From Candidatus Pacearchaeota archaeon (lineage in GTDB: Archaea; Nanobdellota; Nanobdellia; Pacearchaeales; GW2011-AR1), in NCBI GenBank assembly GCA_003554465.1, contig PWGL01000148.1:1-5106 (forward strand): a stretch of 5,106 nt of DNA, read 5' to 3'. Shown piece by piece: positions 1 through 4,654 of this stretch (position 1 is its first letter; each line of letters begins with the position of its first letter). A program made the translations under genes and the position numbers. The notes below the pieces were generated by a model, which did not search any database, was not told where the DNA came from, and saw only the letters and a program-made list of their open reading frames with translations.

Positions 1-1047
1 CAAGGAAAAAATGAAAAAATACTGTCTGTTTTAAAGACCCAAGGACCTTCCTTACCAGTCCATATTAGCAGAAATATAGAGATAGATATGATTTTTGCTT
101 CTGCTTTTTTATCCGAATTAGTTTCTAATAAAGAAGTAAGAGTTAGCAATATGAAAGTTGGAGGATCCCCTATTTACTATATTCCTGGACAGGAAGAACA
201 ACTAGAAAAATATTATAAATATCTGAATGGGAAAGAAAAAGAAGCATTTCTATTGTTAAAAGAAAAGAAAGTTTTAGAGGACAAAAATCAAGAACCGCCA
301 ATAAGGGTTGCATTGAGGAATATAAAAGATTTCGCATATCATTTCTACATAGACCAAGAAGGATATCAAAAACTTTTCTGGAGACTTCACACAATTCCTG
401 AAGAAAAAGCCAGGAAGATAGTTAAAGGAGAGGAAAATATAGAAAATGATGAAAAAAGTAAAATCGAGGAAAAGAGAGAGAAAATAAACCTGATAGAAAA
501 AATAGGAAAAGAGAGAGAAAATAAACCTGAGAGAAAAAATATAACGGTAGAAAAAAATGATGATGAGGTAAATTATGAGGAAGGAAATGATGAAAAGAGT
601 TTTGAAAGTGAAAAAAAATCTGGAAACTCAGAAAAAAACCAAGAAGTAAGGGGAAATGGCCAGGAAGAGAAGGAAGAGAAGGAAGAAGAACAATTACTAG
701 CAATTGACGAGAATAAAAAAGGTAACAAAAAATCAGATTTAGTTAATGAAAAAGTTTTAACATTTTTTAAAGAAAAAAATATAGAGATGATTGAGGAAAA
801 AGAAGATAAAAAACACAGTTATATGGCCACTATAAAAACATATTCAAATTTAGGAGAGATCAAATTTTTATGCGTAGTTAGAGACAAGAAGAATATTTCC
901 GGAGACGATATTATGATAGCTTCTCAAAAAGCTCAAAATTTAAAAAAGCCGTTACTCCTTATAACCGATGAAAAAAGTAAAATAAGCAATGATGCCAAAA
1001 AATTCCTTGAAAAAAATAAAGGATTGATAAAATTGAAAAAATTGTAG
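1..1047 (+). CDS. Winged-helix protein with charged linker and restriction-endonuclease-like C-terminal domain (5' end outside window)
   Basis: The frame is open from base 1 with no stop, so the ATG at 88 is probably internal and the true start lies to the left; 348 residues are visible. Residues about 3-62 look like a winged helix-turn-helix (ILSVLKTQGP, then a helix with ASAFLSELVSNKEVRVS and a wing ending GGSPIYYIPG). Residues about 63-135 form a second conserved-looking block. Residues about 140-245 are a Lys/Glu/Asn low-complexity linker, probably disordered. Residues about 245-348 show an alternating strand/helix pattern (IKFLCVVRDKK, then DDIMIASQKAQ, then KKPLLLITDEKSK) like the PD-(D/E)xK nuclease fold, but I cannot identify a full catalytic set, so it may be inactive. 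Similar wHTH-plus-nuclease-fold hypothetical proteins are, from memory, common in DPANN archaea. DNA binding is inferred; the function is unknown. A separate TATA box precedes the next gene. Confidence 0.8.
   Translation, partial: QGKNEKILSVLKTQGPSLPVHISRNIEIDMIFASAFLSELVSNKEVRVSNMKVGGSPIYYIPGQEEQLEKYYKYLNGKEKEAFLLLKEKKVLEDKNQEPPIRVALRNIKDFAYHFYIDQEGYQKLFWRLHTIPEEKARKIVKGEENIENDEKSKIEEKREKINLIEKIGKERENKPERKNITVEKNDDEVNYEEGNDEKSFESEKKSGNSEKNQEVRGNGQEEKEEKEEEQLLAIDENKKGNKKSDLVNEKVLTFFKEKNIEMIEEKEDKKHSYMATIKTYSNLGEIKFLCVVRDKKNISGDDIMIASQKAQNLKKPLLLITDEKSKISNDAKKFLEKNKGLIKLKKL
468..541 (+). repeat. 37-bp tandem duplication inside the linker coding region
   Basis: Unit 1 is 468-504 and unit 2 is 505-541. 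They are identical except at one position (T at 494, G at 531). Both start GGAAAAGAGAGAG and contain ATAAACCTGA. Because 37 is not a multiple of three, the two copies are read in different frames (EKREKINLI versus GKERENKPE), and both give charged peptide. Confidence 0.9.
663..680 (+). repeat. Short 9-bp tandem repeat in the Glu-rich linker
   Basis: GGAAGAGAA occurs twice head to tail at 663-671 and 672-680, followed by a degenerate third copy. It encodes the EEKEEKEEE stretch of the linker and is in frame, as expected for replication slippage in purine-rich DNA. Confidence 0.7.
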
Positions 1048-1068
1048 TTGAAAAATAAAATAATAAAC

Positions 1069-1076
1069 TTTAAATA
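1069..1076 (+). promoter_or_regulatory. Archaeal TATA box for rps17e
   Basis: TTTAAATA is preceded by A-rich sequence (TAATAAAC) that could serve as a BRE. Its centre is about 40 nt before the rps17e ATG, which predicts a start of transcription near 1098 and a short leader carrying AGGA at 1103-1106. It lies just after the stop of the upstream gene, so rps17e appears to start its own transcription unit. Confidence 0.6.
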
Positions 1077-1111
1077 CCTACAACAAATTTAATATATTAC
1101 TTAGGAAGAAA

Positions 1112-1330
1112 ATGGGAAGAATAAAGCCAAAAGTTATAAAAAGAAGCGCAGAGAAACTGCTAGAATCAGATATAGAGTTTAGTCACAGCTTTAGTGAAAA
1201 CAAACAGGCAATTAAAGGTATAATGCCTTCAAAAAGAATGAGAAATATGGTTGCAGGATATATATCAAGATTGAAGAGAATGAGAGATGAAGAGAGGAAA
1301 AAATTAGGTTTAGATGACCTAGAACAGTAA
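1112..1330 (+). CDS. rps17e: Small-subunit ribosomal protein S17e
   Basis: Protein of the 30S ribosomal subunit, a family found in archaea and eukaryotes and absent from bacteria. The 72-residue product has the family's full layout: the N-terminal MGRIKPKVIKRSAEKLLE, a central FSENKQAIKG segment (FEENK in many homologues), and the conserved SKRMRNMVAGYISRL block at about 39-53. A charged C-terminal tail (RMRDEERKKLGLDDLEQ) makes it about ten residues longer than the shortest archaeal members. An AGGA Shine-Dalgarno core at 1103-1106 lies a few bases before the ATG. The gene has its own TATA box at 1069-1076. It is followed after 31 nt by the homing endonuclease gene; no separate promoter is obvious there, so the two may be co-transcribed. 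Confidence 0.93.
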   Translation: MGRIKPKVIKRSAEKLLESDIEFSHSFSENKQAIKGIMPSKRMRNMVAGYISRLKRMRDEERKKLGLDDLEQ

Positions 1331-1341
1331 GATAACTAAAC

Positions 1342-1365
1342 ATGCAAGAGAACAAAATAGGATGA
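1342..1365 (+). other. Possible seven-codon leader ORF overlapping the endonuclease start
   Basis: ATG at 1342 encodes MQENKIG and stops at TGA 1363-1365, overlapping the endonuclease ATG (1362-1364) as ATGA. Such overlaps often couple translation, and the endonuclease lacks a recognisable ribosome binding site of its own. No Shine-Dalgarno is visible before 1342 either, so this may be chance. Confidence 0.25.
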
Positions 1366-2249
1366 GAGAATACACGCTTGAAGACTACAATAGAGTTATA
1401 AATTTAAGAAAAAAAAGTTTAGGAAGTTTAAAAATTTCTAAAAAACTAGGATTCTCAAGAGGAACTGTTGAAAGTTGGATAAATTGTGGTAGAAAACCTT
1501 ATCGTTTCTCTGAAAAAAGAATTCAAGCCTGTAATTCAAAAGAAAACGTTAAAAGATTGAGGAAATTAAGTAAAAGGTCTCAACCATTGGCTATGGAAAA
1601 AACAAGAGAAATTGACACAAAACCCTTAAAAAATAAAAGAATCGATAAAAATTTTGCTTATATACTAGGAGTAGTGCTTGGGGATGGGCACATAACCAAA
1701 AGAAGAATTATTTTGTCAGCTGTTGATAAAGATTTTGTTAAAAGTTTCAAAAACAGCTTAGAAGAATGGTCAGGGTATAAAACTAAATTTTATCAGAGAT
1801 CAATTAAGCCTAGTGGAAAAATAAAAAAAAGAATGCCCAAATGGGTATGTTATCTTGATGCTATTAAAATAGTTAACTTCATAAAAAATTTTAAAGTCAG
1901 AAATTTGGAAAAACAGAAACAAAAAATATATTTCTTAAAAGGGTTTTTAGATAGTGAAGCGACTTTTTCAAAAGATTGTGAACTTGTTGTCTACAACACA
2001 AATTTGGAAAAGTTAGAATTAGTTAATGAGTTCCTAAAAATTCTTAATTTAAGGAATAGAATTAATGAAGATACAATAAGGAATATAAAAGGTAATCAAA
2101 TATTCTATTATTACCTAAAAGTGTTGAGAGAAGCAAGATATTTATTTTATCAGAAGATAGGTTTTAATATATCAAGAAAGCAAAAAAGGTTGAGAGAACG
2201 GGTAGAAAAAACGGCAGTGGATAAATATGAAAAATTCAACATTAATTAA
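1362..2249 (+). CDS. Free-standing LAGLIDADG homing endonuclease with N-terminal helix-turn-helix
   Basis: Site-specific DNA endonuclease of the double-motif LAGLIDADG family, 295 residues, the usual size for a monomeric enzyme. Residues about 5-42 form a homeodomain-like HTH (LEDYNRVINLRKKS, then GFSRGTVESWI) probably used in target recognition. The first LAGLIDADG helix is ILGVVLGDG at 101-109 and the second is LKGFLDSEA at 192-200. Asp108 and Glu199 sit at the metal-binding positions, so the enzyme looks intact. The family promotes spread of introns, inteins or its own gene by cutting alleles that lack them. It is inserted between rps17e and alba and is not embedded in either. No Shine-Dalgarno is visible before the ATG; it overlaps the stop of a seven-codon ORF (1342-1365) as ATGA. 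The frame is open upstream to 1323, but no ATG precedes 1362. Some relatives act as RNA maturases; this is not shown here. Confidence 0.9.
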   Translation: MREYTLEDYNRVINLRKKSLGSLKISKKLGFSRGTVESWINCGRKPYRFSEKRIQACNSKENVKRLRKLSKRSQPLAMEKTREIDTKPLKNKRIDKNFAYILGVVLGDGHITKRRIILSAVDKDFVKSFKNSLEEWSGYKTKFYQRSIKPSGKIKKRMPKWVCYLDAIKIVNFIKNFKVRNLEKQKQKIYFLKGFLDSEATFSKDCELVVYNTNLEKLELVNEFLKILNLRNRINEDTIRNIKGNQIFYYYLKVLREARYLFYQKIGFNISRKQKRLRERVEKTAVDKYEKFNIN

Positions 2250-2276
2250 AAAATTAAGTTAACTAAATAAAAAAGA

Positions 2277-2283
2277 AGGAGGT
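2277..2283 (+). promoter_or_regulatory. Strong Shine-Dalgarno of alba
   Basis: AGGAGGT lies 6 nt before the ATG at 2290. It is the best ribosome binding site in the window and fixes the start of alba exon 1, although that frame closes after 35 codons in the unspliced transcript. The strength of the signal argues that the short first exon is really translated. Confidence 0.85.
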
Positions 2284-2289
2284 AAAAAA

Positions 2290-2655
2290 ATGACAGAAGA
2301 ACAAGAAAAAAGTAAAGAGACACAACCTAAGCAAAAAAAACAAGAAGAAGACAATGTAATTTTCATCGGTGACAAACCTTTTAAAGCATACAGTTAAGTC
2401 TGGTGCTGAAGATTGAATTATGTCACGGGTGTGGTTATGCAGTTCACAAAACAAGGCAGTGATGAAGTTATGATTAGAGCAAGAGGAAAATTTATCAGTA
2501 GAGCCGTTGATGTTGCAGAAGTTGCCAGAAAAAGATTCTTAGTAGATAAAAAAATAGGTGTTAAGAATATAGAAATAGACAGTGAAGAATTTGAGAATAA
2601 AGAAGGAAAACAGGTTAATGTCTCTACAATTGAAGTAAAGTTAGGAAAACAATAG
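2290..2655 (+). CDS. albA: Alba chromatin protein, split by a 30-nt intron: join(2290..2383, 2414..2655)
   Basis: Alba is an abundant dimeric archaeal DNA/RNA-binding protein that coats chromatin. Spliced, the gene gives 111 residues: a charged N-terminal tail (1-20), then the Alba fold starting NVIFIGDKPFMNYVTGVV, the nucleic-acid-binding IRARGKFISRAVD at about 52-64, and the C-terminal strand VSTIEVKLG. Exon 1 runs from ATG 2290 behind a strong Shine-Dalgarno and ends after the first base of the Met32 codon; exon 2 supplies TG and continues in frame to TAG 2653-2655. Unspliced, the frame meets TAA at 2395 and TGA at 2407 and yields only a 35-residue peptide. Exon 2 alone would be miscalled as a truncated Alba starting at TTG 2413. 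At the position of Sulfolobus Alba Lys16 this protein has Asp28, while Lys29 is kept. A weak TATA-like TTAAAAAA at 2246-2253 could give alba its own promoter; otherwise it is read from rps17e. Confidence 0.85.
2369..2426 (+). other. Bulge-helix-bulge RNA fold spanning the alba splice sites
   Basis: The central 4-bp helix is CUUU 2378-2381 with GAAG 2408-2411 (one G-U pair). It is flanked by three-base bulges UAA (2382-2384) and AUU (2412-2414), the canonical 3-4-3 geometry. The intron-side helix is the hairpin 2385-2407. The exon-side helix is weak next to the bulge (only C2377-G2415), then an internal loop (AA against AAUUA), then a perfect 6-bp clamp GUGACA 2369-2374 with UGUCAC 2421-2426. 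Folded by eye; no energy was computed. Confidence 0.75.
2384..2413 (+). other. 30-nt bulge-helix-bulge (archaeal splicing endonuclease type) intron in alba
   Basis: This segment contains both in-frame stops. Its removal joins TTT-A to TG-AAT and gives Phe-Met-Asn-Tyr-Val, the conserved Alba motif. It is 30 nt, a phase-1 insertion. Inside it, AGCAU (2385-2389) pairs with GUGCU (2403-2407) and CAG (2391-2393) with CUG (2400-2402), with A2390 bulged and loop UUAAGU. Cuts between the second and third base of each three-base bulge (after 2383 and after 2413) give these exact ends. Cutting one base earlier in both bulges would also keep the frame but give Leu instead of Met. It is far too small to encode a protein and resembles tRNA-type archaeal introns. 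Confidence 0.8.
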
Positions 2656-2686
2656 AAAAAATAGCAAATCTATTTTTTTATTTTTT
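2656..2686. terminator. Shared bidirectional terminator between alba and the convergent small membrane gene
   Basis: AAAAAATAG (2656-2664) and CTATTTTTT (2670-2678) form a perfect 9-bp stem with loop CAAAT. On the plus strand it is followed by T-rich runs through 2698. On the minus strand it ends in TTTTTTC just after the stop of the facing gene (2685). Archaeal RNA polymerase stops at U-runs, so the T tracts alone may suffice. Confidence 0.6.
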
Positions 2687-2918
2687 ATTTTTTACTTATT
2701 TTTTTATCAATGCTTGTTAATTTTTTATCTATTCTTTCTAGAACTTTTCTAATTTCAGAAGTTTCATTAGTCCTTCTCTTCATCCAAAAGACTCTTGCGG
2801 CATTAAAAATTATATAAGCTATGGCCAAACCTCCTAAAGCCTGAAACAAAGTTATCAATGAAGACAAACGACTGGTCATTTCTGGGGGTAAAATATACGT
2901 AAATTCTTCGGCTACCAT
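2685..2918 (-). CDS. Small single-pass membrane protein of unknown function
   Basis: The 77-residue product has an N-terminal segment (MVAEEFTYILPPEMTSRL), one hydrophobic helix at about 21-42 (LITLFQALGG and LAIAYIIFNAARVF), a positive WMKRR stop-transfer patch, and a C-terminal amphipathic helix at about 53-75 with repeated IDKKL/IDKKI that could form a coiled coil. By the positive-inside rule the C-terminus should be cytoplasmic. There is no catalytic motif. A TATA box at 2940-2947 places the transcription start almost on the ATG, so the message is probably leaderless. It faces alba and stops at the shared terminator. I do not recognise a function; a scaffold or small partner of a membrane complex is possible but unsupported. 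Confidence 0.75.
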   Translation of the reverse strand: MVAEEFTYILPPEMTSRLSSLITLFQALGGLAIAYIIFNAARVFWMKRRTNETSEIRKVLERIDKKLTSIDKKISKK

Positions 2919-2939
2919 ATTATAAAAATAATATTTATT

Positions 2940-2947
2940 TATTTAAA
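2940..2947 (-). promoter_or_regulatory. TATA box for the small membrane protein gene (leaderless)
   Basis: On the minus strand TTTAAATA, centred about 26 nt from the ATG at 2918, predicts transcription starting at or within a base or two of the start codon. No Shine-Dalgarno is present in the short gap, consistent with a leaderless mRNA. Confidence 0.6.
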
Positions 2948-2962
2948 TCTTTCCTCGTCCAA

Positions 2963-3574
2963 TCATTTAATAAAATTTAATATTAATCTAATCATTTGAC
3001 CATTGAAACCCGAAAATAAAGGTATCATTAAATTATCGTCTAAATTAGAAAGGACACTCTCGACAACTGTCGCCGTTAAGGCCATAGTTAACATTATTAC
3101 CCATCCACCACTCCCAAAAATAATATTGAATACTAAATATGCTATTACCACATCCACAAACAACTGGGCAAAAATACCTTCTAAAGCCTTATCTTTGCTA
3201 ATCCATGTTTTACCAAACCTCTTTCCTATCAAAGCTGCAGCCATATCCCCGAATATAGTCATCAAAATAGCAGCTATAGCAATATCTAAATCAAAAACTG
3301 CCAGGGAAATTATAGCACCTATAAGAAAAAATACCTGGCCACCAACCCTATCTTTCTCCTTTCCCCTCCACAAACCAGATAATAAAGGTATCTTCTTCCT
3401 AAGCTCAATTCTAACATATTCTAATTCTAAAAATATAATTAGTAATAAAACTAAAGATAATAATGCTAAATTTTTACCATAAAATTCAGAGACAAGAAGA
3501 AATATAGCTATAAAAGACAAAGCTAACAAATGTGCAACTTTTCTTTTCAACTCTTTTTTCAAATCCCAGGACAT
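2963..3574 (-). CDS. Dolichol/polyprenol kinase-family integral membrane protein
   Basis: This 203-residue protein matches the SEC59/dolichol kinase and phosphatidate cytidylyltransferase-like family (COG0170 type), which phosphorylates isoprenoid alcohols or diacylglycerol-like lipids, often with CTP, in the membrane. Visible motifs are RKVAHLLAL at 11-19, the cytoplasmic-loop segment RGKEKDRVGGQ at 70-80, GDMAAALIGKRFGK at 109-122, KALEG at 129-133, and LDDNLMIPLFSG at 178-189. About six hydrophobic segments surround them. The length suits the compact archaeal members. In archaea a role in recycling dolichol-type glycan carriers or phytol-type chains is plausible; the substrate cannot be told from sequence. 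The start ATG lies about 25 nt from a TATA box, indicating a leaderless message. The gene is separated from the upstream PEP-domain gene by 68 nt and followed by the small membrane gene with its own promoter. Confidence 0.82.
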   Translation of the reverse strand: MSWDLKKELKRKVAHLLALSFIAIFLLVSEFYGKNLALLSLVLLLIIFLELEYVRIELRKKIPLLSGLWRGKEKDRVGGQVFFLIGAIISLAVFDLDIAIAAILMTIFGDMAAALIGKRFGKTWISKDKALEGIFAQLFVDVVIAYLVFNIIFGSGGWVIMLTMALTATVVESVLSNLDDNLMIPLFSGFNGQMIRLILNFIK

Positions 3575-3595
3575 GTTAAATAATAGAAATTATGG

Positions 3596-3602
3596 TTTTT
3601 AA
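3596..3602 (-). promoter_or_regulatory. TATA-like element for the dolichol kinase-family gene (leaderless)
   Basis: Minus-strand TTAAAAA, preceded by AGTTAAAG, is centred about 25 nt before the ATG at 3574. This is the distance expected when the transcript begins at the start codon, and no Shine-Dalgarno is seen in between. Confidence 0.5.
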
Positions 3603-3621
3603 CTTTAACTATCCTTAAAAT

Positions 3622-3657
3622 AAACTATCTTCTTTTCATAAACTATCTTCTTTTCAT
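3622..3657. repeat. 18-bp tandem duplication across the stop codon of the PEP-domain gene
   Basis: AAACTATCTTCTTTTCAT is present twice, at 3622-3639 and 3640-3657, with no mismatch. On the minus strand each copy reads ATGAAAAGAAGATAGTTT, so Met-Lys-Arg-Arg-stop is repeated in frame and the gene carries a second copy of its own tail and stop just past the first. Confidence 0.9.
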
Positions 3658-4653
3658 AACCTTTCTTTTTTTTGAGTTGACTTCAATAAAATCGTTGTCA
3701 TTAAATATTTTTGTTGCTATTCCTGTGCCAACTATGCAGGGAACTGAAAACTCTCTTGAAACTATTGCTGCATGACAGGTTATACCCCCTTCATCTGTAA
3801 CAATGCCTGCTACCTTTCCTAAAAAAGGCATAAAATCAGGGGTTGTCATAGGTGTTATTAATATGTCTCCTTTTTCTAATTTTGAAAGCTGATTTAAATT
3901 AAAGACTATTTTTGCCCTCCCTCTTGCTTCCCCACAACTCGCAACAGTTCCTTTCAATTCCCTTATATCCCCTATTCTTGGCTCTAGAATTTCTATATCA
4001 AACTTCTCTTCTATCTCTCTCAAATTTTCACTTGTCAAAATCTCACCTTTAAAAAAAATATATCCTTTTGATCTAATTTTTAATTCACTTATTTCTGGGA
4101 ATTTCCCATAAAGAGCTTCTTCGAACTTAATAAATTTTATATAAGGTTTGATTTTTTCTGGGATTATTTTCTGTATTTTTAAATATATCAAATCTAAAAC
4201 ATCATATATTATTTTATCGTCTGAATATCTACCATAATATGCTTTCTTCCACATTTTTTCATATTTAACTAAATTTCTAAAATTAGTGAGTGCTAAAAAA
4301 ATGGCTAAATTTCCCCAATACAAAATTAGTTTTTTATATAATTCTCTTACATCTCCTTCTTCCCTTATTAATACTCTAAGCTCTCTTTTTATTCCTTCAA
4401 AACTTTCTAATTTCTTTTTCAGCTTTTCAGGGTATTTATTAAAATAATCCACTATATTCCTTGGATCTTGCCTCAAATCTGAAAAATTATAATAAATCTC
4501 ATTACCTTTTCCCTCTCTATAAACAGAAAGCGTCTCATAAAAAGTAGTGCTATGACATTCTTTTGGTAATACAACTCTCTCTGCATAATCACCTATTTGT
4601 GTCTTTATAATATCTGGTTGCCTTGTCCTTATTTTTTTATATATCTGGCTCAT
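3643..4653 (-). CDS. PEP-utilizing-enzyme mobile (phosphohistidine) domain protein lacking ATP-grasp domain
   Basis: The 336-residue product ends in the swivelling phosphohistidine domain of PEP synthase, PPDK and rifampicin phosphotransferase: GTVASCGEARGRAKIV at 235-250, ILITPMTTPDFMPF at 264-277, and TDEGGITCHAAIVSRE at 286-301, where His294 is the expected phosphorylated histidine; CIVGTG follows at 306-311. Residues about 190-225 (IRSKGYIFFKGEI) match the linker often found before this domain. Residues 1-190 are helical and charged and I do not recognise them. The ATP-binding and PEP/pyruvate-binding domains of full-length enzymes are absent, so it must work with a separate partner or carry out a different phosphotransfer. 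It starts one base after the HAD gene's stop, so translation is probably coupled. The extreme C-terminus (KRKVMKRR) lies in an 18-bp duplication. Confidence 0.82.
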   Translation of the reverse strand: MSQIYKKIRTRQPDIIKTQIGDYAERVVLPKECHSTTFYETLSVYREGKGNEIYYNFSDLRQDPRNIVDYFNKYPEKLKKKLESFEGIKRELRVLIREEGDVRELYKKLILYWGNLAIFLALTNFRNLVKYEKMWKKAYYGRYSDDKIIYDVLDLIYLKIQKIIPEKIKPYIKFIKFEEALYGKFPEISELKIRSKGYIFFKGEILTSENLREIEEKFDIEILEPRIGDIRELKGTVASCGEARGRAKIVFNLNQLSKLEKGDILITPMTTPDFMPFLGKVAGIVTDEGGITCHAAIVSREFSVPCIVGTGIATKIFNDNDFIEVNSKKRKVMKRR

Positions 4654-4654
4654 T

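Noticed and set aside
422..703. A 93-codon minus-strand open frame opposite the charged linker
   Set aside because: It is Leu/Phe/His/Pro-rich, as expected from antisense reading of Lys/Glu codons, and has no start signals.
448..983. The same 17-nt string (GATGAAAAAAGTAAAAT) at 448-464 and 967-983
   Set aside because: It is purine-rich and encodes DEKSKI in both places in a Lys/Glu-rich gene; with this composition a chance match or convergent codon use is likely.
2246..2253. TATA-like TTAAAAAA as a dedicated alba promoter
   Set aside because: The area is uniformly AT-rich, the element overlaps the endonuclease stop region, and the predicted transcript would begin right at the Shine-Dalgarno. 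It was left as a remark in the alba entry.
1331..2276. The homing endonuclease lying within a large bulge-helix-bulge intron or intein of rps17e or alba
   Set aside because: rps17e is full length with its own stop, alba begins after a strong Shine-Dalgarno, and the endonuclease has its own start and stop outside both. It looks free-standing.
2380..2415. Programmed translational bypassing (ribosome hop) over the 30 nt instead of splicing
   Set aside because: Bypassing as in T4 gene 60 uses matched take-off and landing codons. The codons here (TTT before, TTG just before the landing) do not match well, and the bulge-helix-bulge explains the data better. It cannot be fully excluded without RNA data.
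2290..2655. alba as a simple frameshifted or decayed pseudogene
   Set aside because: Both halves are in the same frame, the interruption is exactly 30 nt, the flanking protein is otherwise fully conserved, and the interruption folds as a canonical 3-4-3 bulge-helix-bulge whose removal restores the family Met. Decay would not produce all of these.
3003..3482. A 159-codon plus-strand open frame opposite the dolichol kinase-family gene
   Set aside because: It is antisense to a gene with clear family motifs, has no promoter or ribosome binding site, and gives a protein without recognisable features.
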